Origin: Anarhynchus alexandrinus
Taxonomy: Eukaryota; Chordata; Aves; Charadriiformes; Charadriidae
NCBI GenBank assembly: GCA_008711295.1
Contig: VUYV01000123.1
Coordinates: 474,439 to 538,438, forward strand
Direction of reading: 5' to 3'
Length of the DNA stretch: 64,000 bases
Of this stretch, positions 24,507 to 35,829 are shown one piece after another (position 1 is the first letter of the stretch; each line of letters opens with the position of its first letter). A program made the position numbers and the translations under genes. Below the pieces are notes generated by a model. The model did no database searches, was not told the DNA's origin, and was given only the letters and a program-made list of their open reading frames with translations.

Positions 24507-27500
24507 GTAAGCACATGAGGAAATGGTGTCGTGCGGCACAGGAGATATACCCTAACCATAAATGTCTGCATCAAACCCTTGTCTTGAAAACATTAGCATC
24601 ATCAGCACTACTTTTAGTTCCCTGAGAAGTATTATTGACTCCATAGCCTTGGCCAGAGTTTATTTAAGATCCTCTCCACATGAGAAGCAGAAATCCAATT
24701 TCCTGTTCCAAGAACGAGGAGCAGTGGTTCAAATGCATTAAGCTCTTGCCTGGTTTGTATCTTGCCAAAAACTTAAGATTAATTATTATTTTGTCCTCGT
24801 TAAGTGCAGAATATGTGCTTGGTGCTCTGTAAGACATACGGAAGGACAGCACCTCCAGCTAATTGCTTTCAGTTTCAATACCTGATCCTTCACAGCCATG
24901 CTTTCCTATCCCATTGAAACTTTATTTGAATGAACAGGAGTTATTTCAAAGACAAACAATTTACACTGAAAGATTGTGGCACATATGAAGATTTAAAATA
25001 CAATCATCTTAACAGGAGATAGAGAGGAGAACTGACATAGATATACGTGCAAAGGTCAGTGAACAAGAACGTAGGAAAGTAAAATTCTGTAGCTTTATAT
25101 TCATTGTGTTCATAGAGTCAGTTCCTGGTTATAATCATTATACTTTGATTGTTATTTCTGGTTTGTGGGAAGAAAGAGAAATAGTAAATAAATTTTTTAA
25201 CAATAGATTTTGGAAAGAAAATAAGACATCTGTGGTCTCATTGAGGTCTGAGTAAAGTCAGTAGTGCATTTCCCATTAACTTAAATTTAATAGGATCTTA
25301 ATTTAACTTAATTTGATTTAATTCTCAGTTTTCTGTAATGCATTTTATAATGTAGTTTAAAGAGGCTCCAAATTTGAGATGATAAAATATTTCCAAATAA
25401 GATGCAGACAATATTCAAACAATACTTATCCCTGGAGGTATATTATAGCAGTTGATACAGATGTCAGAGCAACAGATCTCAAAGCTTGTTGATATTTGGA
25501 ATGGCTTATTGGTGTGGCTGATATGGCTATGCTCACAAAGGGCTGCTGGAGCTGCAGCTAAACAGCTCTTTCGCTGGCAAAGCTTAAACTCATTTTCCAG
25601 ACAGCGGAAGTCATACTAGCAAAAGACTGTCTTGGCATTATAATTCAATAACCATTAAGCATTTCTGTTATTTTTTTTGTGTGACTCATTCTGTTAAGTC
25701 CCTGTTTCACCTCCCACGCTGCAGCATCCGTAACACAGGTGTCGCTAACTTTGGGCAGTGGACAGCAGGTCCCCCCATCAGTTGTGCCGGGCAGAGGGGG
25801 CCCCCAAAACAGGGAAGCGTGACCTGGGAGTGGAGTGTTTAGGCTTTCTAGAAAGGTCAGAGACTCACAGAAATCCCTCTGGGGATATGTTGTCTCTAAC
25901 TGCAGCCCCTTACCGTGTTCCCGCTTTCATTTATTTCTTAATCATTCGGGGAGGAAAAATTTGAGATGTCTTTATTTCTGTGGGTCTAACCAGGTTTCAC
26001 AGAGATTTAACTAGGGAACTAATAGCTACTGAAAGTTCACTTCAGTGAAGCAAAGAGCGCAAGAAAATTTGAAAGCAATAGTCTGAGGACATGAGAGACG
26101 AGAACCTGAATGCAAGTAGTGACATGGACCAACAACAAAGTCCGATGGAACTTTGCAGTAGGCTGCAAGATGACAAATGTAGCTGCTGTGCTGCAATGTT
26201 TTCCGTGACTGGAATAAAGCATTCAGAAGGCTACGCTCAATGTGCTCATATCACTGCTCATGCCTGACGCAGTTACTTCTGGGTTGTGATGTCATACAAA
26301 TAGCAGGGAAGTGAGATCCATTTGTCTGTCATTCTACATACTTATATATATATATATGTTCTGCAATGTGATAAGAGGGAGAAACGCAAGCCCACTGGAA
26401 CCTGGCATATTAGGCTTGTTTCATTATTTTGCCATTTCTGTATAGAGGGTATAAATTAGTAAAAAAAAGTGCCTGAAAAACCTGTTCTTGTGCTGTAATA
26501 AGGTGGTGGTGGTGGTGAAACTCCTTTGCCTGCTCCTCGTAAAGGAATGCTTTGTTTTTCAACATCATCAATTGAGGGCATGTCTCTAAAGCACTTTTTT
26601 GATCCACTTATTTTTCAGGGGACTGCAACATATGTTTTTCCTCTTCCACTTTTTAATATTTTGGTCTCTGGTGAATCCACATACAAAAGCTTCCTTCCTT
26701 TAGTCGGAGTCCACAAATGAAAGGCTTTTCTTTCTCTGATTGCAGATTAGCCTGCCAAGAAACAAACTCTAACTGGAGAACATCACTCTAATTTATTTAT
26801 GGGATACAGATGACAAGGAAGTCTGTCCTCTTCTCAGGCTTTTTGGAAAGCGTTGGGCTGACCCAGCCCAGCAGAGTTCATATGGCAAAGGCAAACTGTG
26901 CCAGGAACCAAAGCCAATAGTCATTGCAAACCTCTGAACCAAAACATTCCTTTAGTGCTTGAATTTCCCTATAATTTGTGTAGGTTCCCTTTTTGTCAAT
27001 GAAGCTTGCAGTGGATAACTAGCTTAGTGCAATCAGACTAAACAACCATGCTATTCATTCAGCAATTAGATGATAGCAGTAATGCATGCTTTATGGTTTC
27101 CTTTCTTCATTCTTTCCTTTCTTTTAAAGTCCTTGGAGACAAACTCTGGGATGTTTGGCAAAGAGGAGGCTCTTGCTGAAAAATATCCTGTCTTTTTTTG
27201 CTTTAGGGTTGCTAATAAGTTCTATTCTCAGAGGCAAAACATTAGATCCACATAGGAAGAAAAGATCAGCTAAAGAAAAAGCAACTCTACAATCATTTAT
27301 ATATATATGTGAGCATTTGCTTTGATCTGTTTAAATGGTGGAGGAAGACCCTTTTTCTTGAAATCATCAGCAGCATATGGCTTAATTTAGAATAGAATAA
27401 GAATATTTTGAATGCAAATAATTTTAGCAGAAATAGAGTGAGGTATGTTTGCTCTATAAATGACTTGAGAGGGGCGTAGGGCTAAAAGTAAGAATTTTGC

Positions 27501-27880
27501 TGTTGTTGCAGAAGATAAATCTTTGTGAAAGGGCAGGCTTCAGTGCTTCAGCTTTCAGTTAGGAGTTTCAGCTTTGGCCAAAATCAGCTGTGATTTTTAC
27601 CCTTTCCTTACTGCTGCACATAACTTCTCTGTGTTTGGAAAAAAGGACCTATATGTATGGATACCCCAATGACATTGCTAATGATCCTATTAACTAACGG
27701 GCAAACTTTAGCTCTGTGTGTATTAAAAAAAAAAAATAAAAAAAGTTTAACCAAGTCAATAAAAAAAGATACAGCTTAGCAAATGTTCTGTTCACATAGT
27801 TGGAAAGTAAACTGTTGCTTATCTACTACTTTTGCATTTTCTTATTCTGGCAGTTCTTCCTCCTTTGTTTTATATCAGTT
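24507..27880. other. No recognised gene; small simple repeats
   Basis: No gene seen. Positions 26343-26357 are a (TA)n run, and 26501-26516 are a short (GGT)n run. Around 24780-24850, GTGCTTGGTGCTCTGTAAGACATACGG-like text resembles the 3' part of an old SINE, but too weakly to call. Confidence 0.55.
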
Positions 27881-27884
27881 CTGT

Positions 27885-27985
27885 CGCTCAGCCACTGTGT
27901 GACCTCAGACAGATCAATTAAATTCCCTGTACTACAGTTTCTTTATTTAAGGGCTAATCCAAAACCCATTAAACTCAATGTGGGC
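27885..27985 (+). mobile_element. MIR-like SINE remnant
   Basis: GCCACTGTGTGACCTCAGAC, then AATTCCCTGTACTACAGTTTC, tracks the MIR core ('CTGTGTGACCTTGGGCAAGTCAC ... TGTGCCTCAGTTTC') in the forward sense. It runs into CCCATTAAACTCAATGTGGG, which resembles a separate decayed sauropsid repeat. It is old and diverged. Confidence 0.5.
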
Positions 27986-28577
27986 TCTGAGAGATAAGTT
28001 CTGGCACGTTTAGCTGCGGTAGCTTAAAGCATTACAGCACCCAGATGCCTTTGCTATCTCTTTTCAAAGGATTAATTCTCCAATAGTAGGCAAGGAAGGA
28101 TAGGATATGAGCCACGTGTCAGTCACCATGGTTTGCAGTACAGAATATTAGATTGAACTGCAATGAAAGTAGGTGGTCATTAATAAACTGGACTGTAAAT
28201 TGTGGCAGTTGAGGCACAGTTACATATCCTGATTAGTTGTTCTGTAATATTGGTGATGACCTAAGACAGATGGCCAAGCTGAAAATATAGGGCAGTAACT
28301 CCTCTAACTATGAGCATGAAAGATCACCTGCCAGAGCTCTGAAAATCTTACCTCAAAAGTGTAAGAAAACAATGATTTCTGTAAACTGCTTGAAGATACT
28401 AATAAAAGGCAATAAATAGCAATAAAGTATCATTGTACAACTTGGGAAGAATGGTTACATTTAATTTTTAAATGCTAAAAGGGAGAAGAAAAAAAGAAAA
28501 AGGAGTTTCCAGCTGACCACGTTGCATTTCTATTCAGACCTCTTCATTTAGTTTCTAAATATCCTGTTTTGAAATAC

Positions 28578-28797
28578 CTTTCAGCATAAGGATTGTCATT
28601 TTTCTCATAAAGGCAATCAGCCACGACAGGATGAATGTCTGTGAGCACCTGAAACAGGAGTAGGGAAAGACAGAGTGATGAGAAGCCAACAAGACAGCGT
28701 AGCATTCCAGGATGGTTTGTACTAACCACTGAGTTGAAATATCGTCTTAATGTTGGGACACTCCTCGGAAGCTGGTCTAGTGCCTCTCTAATGTCCA
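28578..28797 (-). other. Possible pair of 71-base exons, minus strand
   Basis: On the minus strand a very good acceptor (CTTTCCCTACTCCTGTTTCAG) precedes 71 bases (28648 down to 28578). These read VLTDIHPVVADCLYEKNDNP and end at a donor (GAAAG/GTATTT). In the same frame upstream, 28797-28727 reads DIREALDQLPRSVPTLRRYF and ends at a GTTAGT donor; the gap would be a 78-base intron. The peptide looks plausible for a folded protein, but I do not recognise it. The acceptor for the upstream half lacks a pyrimidine tract. Short open frames with decent splice sites arise often by chance in 64 kb. Confidence 0.18.
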
Positions 28798-28799
28798 CT

Positions 28800-31594
28800 T
28801 GAGTTCAGTGAGCTCTTGTTCAAGGCCCAAGGTCACTCCACCTTTCTTAGATATTTAGCTGAAGTGCTCATGATTAGAGTCTCGTTGCCCTGGGCTTCCT
28901 CACTTGTCAGTGGTCAAGGACTGGTCTTCAGAATGGGCTGTGTCTCCCTGGTGGATGCCTGAAGAAGGAGAAAGTATGGGGAACCGGCCTGTGGTCTGCC
29001 TTTGCTCTACTGACATCTTAGAGAAGCCTTATTGTTAAGATAGACAAATTTAAGCACTGTCTTGCCAAAGCAGAAGAGTTCAGAGTTTTTGTTTCCAAGT
29101 CCAAAGCTGCAAATCATGCAAATGTTTTATATGCATTTTTCTTTAGTCGGACTATTTTAACCAAATGTTGTTTGATATTAGTAAATGTAGCAGAGGGCAA
29201 CAGGAATGGTACCAAATCATGGTCTTTTCCAGAGAAGGCTAACAGCATAGGTTCAAAAGAATATAAGGCCATTTATTTAGACCCCACCAAAAAAAAGAAA
29301 GATCACATTAACAACAAAAATTTAACCCACCCACCACTGAAAATCAATAAATACTAGTGACATCTGCATGTTAATGATTGAAGCCTGCCGTTCACTAGTG
29401 AATGAAAAGTAAAAAATCCAGAAAACCATTACCAGTGGTTCAGTCATACACTCTACTTAACCTCAGAGAAATCAGCAGTTCCAGAACAGAAACAAGTATA
29501 CAAATTGTCCCATACAATGTCTATATTTGTTCAGTTAGTGTAGCCTTTGAAACATAGGAAAATGCAAATGGAACAGCTGTTTCAGCGGGTTAAGGCTAAG
29601 GAAAAAAAAAAAAGGTTTGTATTCAAGGATAAATGTTTACAACATTATCCTGTGGGAGAAACAAAAATTAAATGTAAAATGATCTCTGCACATAAAGAAC
29701 AGTGATGTGAAAAATATACTATTTATTTTACAATTCTTACTGGAAAGATTATGGCATTGGTTGAGTTCCGGCTATAGTAAAGCATACTTGGAAATAAATG
29801 TGTGGTTTTACAGGATATGGGCTATCATGCTGCCTTTTAGCTTGGTGTTTTTCACTTCTGGGACATGAACAGTTACCAGCAATGTGTCAGGAGTAAATTT
29901 ACTTTATTTGTGCTGCTTACTATCATTTGTAGTGTGTCATTATTTGAAGTTTGGTGTAAGTCTCAATTGAAACATTAAACTTTTTATGAACTGGAAATCT
30001 TGGAAATCCTTCAGAGGAAGGCTTTTATTTATGATATTGTAGTCAGTGTTTCCATTATGTCCCCCTGTTTTAAGGGATTTATAACTTAGTTGTAAAAAAA
30101 TAATTCTGGACTGAAATTTGTCATATGGGATTGAACCCGAAGAATGATGTTTTTACCCAGTTTGAAAATAAGCCTGATCACATGTAAACTGCAGGATATA
30201 GAAATGACTAAACATATTCTTTAGGGATTGTTTTGCTTTATTATTATGTTGCCTTGTATTATACCATTTTCTACAATTAATTCTGTGTTAACAATGTTAT
30301 ATTTCAAATACCTTTTTCATCCCACACTCCTGTCTCTTGGATGAAGAATAGAGTGGTTACTGTTGGGTTTATCACTGAAATGTAGTAAGGCTGAGTGTTT
30401 CTGTAGCCCCAACGGAACATGATGGTTACTTCTCCTGAGTAGCATAGATCACTAGTTTGGTACACAAAAGAAATGCAAGCAGACAGAATGCAACTAGACA
30501 CTGGCAAAAACTAACCAAAAAAAAAAAAAAAATCCCCAAACTTCCAAAAGAAAAAGAATTACAAATCTCTAGATGATACCAAGTAGCTTAGAGACAGCAT
30601 ACTTAAGGCATTCTATTTTCTGCAGAGAAATATGGGATAGAGTGATATTGTAGATTTTTCAGTTTTTTCAAGATCTCCAGTTCTGTTCCTAGCTCAGAAA
30701 ATGACAACTTTAACTGTCAGATTCCTATTGCTTTCCCACTGGAACATCACCACAGTAATGGTCAAGAAGAAAGACTGTAATTGTAAATTCACTGATTTCT
30801 GGGTTATCTTTGGAGGCTTCATACTGAAGTAATTACCAAGATCTACTTCTTTTAGCCTGTCTGTTCAAAGGAGAAAACAGAGTGAAAAAAAATATGATGT
30901 GGTTTGCAAGCACTTTCACCTACCAGCATTTTTTATTAAGAATTTCTTCTCAGTTTTCTACTGGTTGTATTAAGATTTCAATACAAATTTTGTCTCTCAG
31001 ACAAAAATAAGAGAATCTCACTGGAACTATCCGATTCCCATTTTTGCTCAGAGGATTTACACGATACTAGCAAGATTATCTCACAGACCTCAAACACAGG
31101 AAAGCAATCCTGGAAAGCTATAGACAACTACAATGCCATTAGGGAGCTGGAAGGACTGTCCTTGTTCATCACCTCTCTTATTTTAGCTGAGAAGAAAGCA
31201 GATGTGGTGCAGAATGTACTAGCAGGTTTGAATCAGGTAATTAATGACAGATGTAACACGCTGCTTTTTTGGAGTTGCCATACATGAGATGATAAAGAAT
31301 GGCATGAGAACATCAAGGCGTTAAAAGCTCTTTAATGAGGAATAAGTTCAGTCTTCATTGTTCAACAAAGCCTAATAATGTGTCTAAAGGGAAAAAAAAA
31401 AGACACACAGAACCCCCAAACCAAAACCATCAGCAATCTTTTCTAGGACTGTGAATTGACATGCTGTGTAAATACAGAACAACTGGAAAGATGTGATTCC
31501 CATTTTTTGAAAAAAACTGAGAGGAGAAAAGAAGAGGAAGGTTCCCAGAGTGGTGCCATAACAATATACTGAGATCCTGGAGGGTGCTACAGGA
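28800..31594. other. Otherwise no recognised gene
   Basis: Apart from the exon candidate at 30.3 kb, this is AT-rich single-copy sequence with poly-A runs (29599-29613 and 30520-30531). No element boundaries are visible. Confidence 0.55.
30312..30451 (-). other. Possible 140-base exon, minus strand
   Basis: Read on the minus strand, a T/C-biased stretch ending CAAACTAG is followed by 140 open bases with a canonical donor (GAAAAAG/GTATTT). The translation contains GEVTIMFRWGYRNTQPYYIS and ends near TGVWDEK, a composition closer to an extracellular beta-rich domain than to random translation. No family is recognised. Its phases join to the upstream half of the 28.7 kb candidate (one base carried over). 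This is weak support that both belong to one minus-strand gene. Confidence 0.18.
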
Positions 31595-31804
31595 CACCTT
31601 ACCATGAGGGTGACCAAGCACTGGCAGAGGTCGCCCAGAGAGGCTGTGCAGTCTCTGTCGCTGGAGGTATTCAAAAGTGATCTGGACATGGTTCTGGCCA
31701 ACTGGCTGTAGGTGGCTCTGCTTGAGCAGGGGAGTTGGACCAGATGGCCTCCAGAGGTCCCTTCCAACCTCAACTATTCTGTGATTTTGTGATTCTGTGA
31801 TTCA
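31595..31804 (+). mobile_element. CR1 LINE 3' end, sense
   Basis: The element starts in the TTACCATGAGGGTGACCAAGCACTGG segment and continues through GCCCAGAGAGGCTGTGCAG. It then has the GAGCAGGGGAGTTGGACCAG / GATGGCCTCCAGAGGTCCCTTCC block and finishes with ATTCTGTGATTTTGTGATTCTGTGATTC. That terminal octamer series is the CR1 3' hallmark. It is 5'-truncated (about 200 bases) and moderately diverged, so it has no coding capacity. Confidence 0.95.
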
Positions 31805-34800
31805 GTGTCAGACTGGTGTACTCCATTTTATGTTGTGCTTCAGTGTCTAAGTGTTATATATACATCAGATGTAACAGAAAGCTTTTCATATTTGGTTGGT
31901 GGGTTTGGTTTGGTTTTTTTTTTTTTTTCTGTTGCATATGTTGATACAGTCATTACAAATACATGGCACATCTCCACCCCAGTCAAACAGCAGAGGGTCG
32001 TAGGTTATTCTGTGGTTTGGCTGAGCTACTTAGAACTATCATGTACAGTTTCTGAAACAGTTTGCTTTTAGTCTTGTGTAGCTGACCCCAATGACCATTG
32101 AAGTCAGGAAGGAATCTTTCCATTAACATCAGCAAGCTGTGGACAAGCTCCTCAATGTCTTGCAGTGTTTAGTAGTGAGTACATTAAATATGTTGTTTGA
32201 CAATATTAAGTTCAGTATTAATAGCTTGGAGTGAAATGTCTGAATCCACAACTAGATATTGTGAAACTATGAGAAAAGGCTGAGACAGAATTGCAGAAAT
32301 TCAACAGCTAACACAGTTAAATGATACAGGCAGAGCTGACAGACTCACAAACTTGGAGGAAGAAGATTCTAAGAATTCCTGTTATCATCTGCAAGATGTC
32401 TTCCCAAGAGGGAAGACAGGATGTGCTAATTAATCACAGCAGTACGATCCAGTACTGAAAAAGGCATATGACACATAGAATATATCAGAGGCACAAGGAC
32501 TCAGATGATACTTTGATGAGACCTCCTTCACATTATTTACAGTTTTGACCATCCATACATTTAAAAGTGAGTTAAGCTGAAACAAGAAGGAAGAAGGAAA
32601 GACAGGAGAGCTAGGGAAATGCAGAATCTGTCTTCTGACAAGAAGCTGAATGGACATGATATTTGATGTACTGAAATGAAGACTGAGATGAGGATTTGAT
32701 TGCTGTCTCTAAATATGTTAAGGACTTAATGCCAGAAAGGGAAAAAGCTATGACAAGGGACAAAGTTGGCATAAAAACTAGATGCATGTAAAACAGCCAG
32801 GAATATGTGCAAATGAGAAGACAGCTTTTAACTGCTGGAATACCGAGGGTCCAAAAGAGATTAGGGTGGTTAAACAAGCAAACAAACCAACCCTTCTTTA
32901 AATGCAGCTTCATAAGTTTATGAGGGAAATCCTATGATACTGCTGTCTGCAACAGTAGAAAAACAAACCTGATGAACTACAAGGTCCTTCAATAAATGCC
33001 CTGATTTTCAGAACTTCTTATTTCTTGCAGCTCCCGCTGTGTTATCTCTCTTGATATCCCTTGTTTCCTCGTGACAGTCTTAATAGCCAAGACCTAGTGG
33101 CTGGAAACATTTAGTAAGTAAGTTATAGATTTGCTTTATGATTGTTATGAAGAGTCTATTTTAAGTCTATGGCAAAGTGAACTTGCAAACAGTTATATTA
33201 TCACCTCGAGATATGTGGTTAGTTTAGTGTTATGGTTGCTGGCCTGCTTATCTTGCCAGTGCAAGCCATGGAAAGCAAGAGAGCAATCAGTTGACTCATT
33301 TGTGTATTATCTAAACAGCACTCATCTATTCCTTTTCTCAGCCTCCATGGCTGTCCTTTCAACCGCCCACCTTCCTAGAGCAAGTATCTACCCTCCCCCT
33401 GAGGTGGTCCAGTGGGCAGCCTTAATTCCCACCAAGTTTCAAATATATGCACATATATTTTAGAGGTTATTCTAGGTTTGGTGTGGCTGTCATGAATCAC
33501 AGTGTATACAGATTTGTATTTACATATATGAATGAAGTCCAGTGTTGGTTTGTAAGTGGTAGCTGAAAGATGTTTTTCTGTAGTGTTTGATTGAGATTGA
33601 GTGATCTGGGCTGGTAGCTGTCTTAAATTTATCATTAGTTTCTGAAGAAAATCTGCAGAAGATTGTGCATTTGGTTTATTATCGTATAAGCTGAGACCTC
33701 AAAATAACTTCCCAGGATGAGGATGAAGATATGTAGGTTAACTGTGGTTTTAAGGAATAGTGGAAACTGAGAAGAAGAGAAGCTCAGTGGAGAGTGACTA
33801 AATCCTCTGTTTTATTTTTTTACATTTTCTGTTGGTGGGATTTGCAATCTGGCAAGCTACCACCAAATTAATGAAGTTTATGGGCTGGAATTTCACCCAG
33901 AGTGATAGTTATTTGTATTGACATGTATCATTTCCTCTATGCCCCCTGGCATTTTTTTCTGTACCTGTGCTTTCAGGAACACACTATATATTTTTTAGCC
34001 AGGTCTGTGAGATCTGATCTACCAAAAAAACCCATCAGTATTCATCCTCTAATATTAGCTTTGATCTGCCAAACATACTTCATATCAGTGGGCAAAAAGA
34101 GGAGTGTGGGCTGAAAGTTTTCCACACTGATTTAGTATGCCATAAAAGCTTGCACAGGCCACTCCTCGGTTCCTGCATAGGCCTGCCTATACCGAAATGA
34201 AGTTCTGACAGCTTCTGCCTGGATTTAATACAAGATCAGCTAAGCAGGTGTTGATATCCTTAGCTATATTTTAAGGTTGCAATGTATAAAACCAGAGACA
34301 GCAATATGTCACTTGTGGTTTGGTGTCAAGGGCAGCTGAAGGGATACTTCGTCACTGCACAATACCTGTTGGTACATGCCTTGATTCCCTCTATTTCTAG
34401 CAAAAATTACCTGCCTGAGTTTTGTCAGTTAAAATGTACACTTAGGATTGCCTTTGTTTTTACTACTTTATTTGATAAGCCTTTTCGTTATTAATCCAAT
34501 TTGTTAGCCAAAACAGAAGCATGAAATTCGCTCTGTAAAACTGCAATTTTTTTTTTTTTTTTAGAGTTTTGACAATCTTGCTAACTTCAATTTTAGCCAT
34601 CTTTCTTTTTCTCTACACTGAATTCATTTCCAGAAGCATTTGATTTCTGTCTATCTCTCCATCACGCTGTCTTTATACCACTAGGTAAAAGAGCCTGCTG
34701 ACTTGTCCTCTAGGCCAAGTGACACCAAGCAGCTCACGTTCACACTACCAAGACCTCCTCTAAAGTAGATTTTTCCTAGGTTTAGTGGTCCAAAACCGAG

Positions 34801-35230
34801 GCTGTGAATGAGCTAACTCTTAATCTGTATGAACAATCAGCAGTTCAGTACTTGAGTCATTCCCTGGCCCTTTTTCATTTAACAGTACAGTTATAGCCTT
34901 AGGCAATGTCTATACTAGTAAATAATGTGAACCAAAGCCCATGCTCTGGACCTGGGCATGTGGCACAGCACAATCTGCACCCATGTAGCTAGCAGTCTTT
35001 TACCTCTGTGAATGTTGCCTTCATCTATAGCAACAACTGTGAGCAATCTGCAGCTTGTGCTATTCCTAAACTATGCCTGGGAACCGTCTGGAAGACTGGT
35101 ATTTAGACCAAAACTGTGCCAGGGAATGTAATTAATAATGATTAAGTAGCTTGGTTGTGAGATGGTGCTTGAGCCCATGTCCTGGCCCTTTGAATTTTAC
35201 TGTCACATGCAGTAGCCATTGGCCTAGCTC
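31805..35230. other. No recognised gene; G/T plus poly-T tract near 31.9 kb
   Basis: Just after the CR1 end a TTGGTTGGTGGGTTTGGTTTGG stretch runs into poly-T (to about 31930). Otherwise this is plain AT-rich sequence with a poly-T run at 34547-34562 and no convincing open frame. Confidence 0.55.
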
Positions 35231-35239
35231 CAGGTCCTG

Positions 35240-35820
35240 GAGAAAACACTGCTGAGCATCTACAGCCCTTTCTATCCCATCCTCCACAGTTTGGTCCTTT
35301 TGCCATGTTTCTCTGCCACTTTCTTTCCCAGTTTTGGCACCTAGTCCAAGATTGCTTTTGCTCCAGGACTGTCTTTATACTTCATCTCTACCACCCATCT
35401 CTCTTACTGTTCTCCATGTTCAGGATGAACTTTCCAGCTCTCCCTCTAACTCCTTCTCTCCAGTGAGCTTCCTTTTCTGCTCTTATCCCATTCTGCTTCC
35501 TTTTTCTTAGTTTTTTCTTTTTTTCTCACTTTTTTCCCCAGTTTTGCCACATGTTTCCATCTCCTTTACTTCTGCTTGCCTTGCTTATTCCTTTTGCCTG
35601 GTTTCCAGTCCCCATATCAGATCCCAGACCCTTTCACTGAGTTTTCCACACCTCCGTATCCCCTCCCAGGCTCCTTGGCAGGTCTTTTCTCCTCACCCTG
35701 TGGCCAGGCCAGTGTGCAGCTGGGTGTCCATGGACAGTCCCAGACTGCTCCTACTCCCCATGCCCAAGTCACCAGTGCCTGAGTTTTCCCAATGTCACTG
35801 CCCCTGTCCACATCTAGGAT
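35240..35820 (+). other. C/T-rich block, probably an old interspersed repeat
   Basis: The plus strand is dominated by short CCCAG, CTCC and TTTCC words over nearly 600 bases. It follows GTCACATGCAGTAGCCATTGG and CTCCAGGTCCTGGAG. This repetitive wording reminds me of decayed sauropsid interspersed repeats, but I cannot name a family. The overlapping proline/serine/leucine-rich open frames (for example 35544-35822) are by-products of the composition. Confidence 0.35.
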
Positions 35821-35829
35821 AGATGGAAG

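Noticed and set aside
31384..31773. 129-codon minus-strand frame
   Set aside because: More than half lies antisense within the CR1 3' end; it is a repeat-derived open frame.
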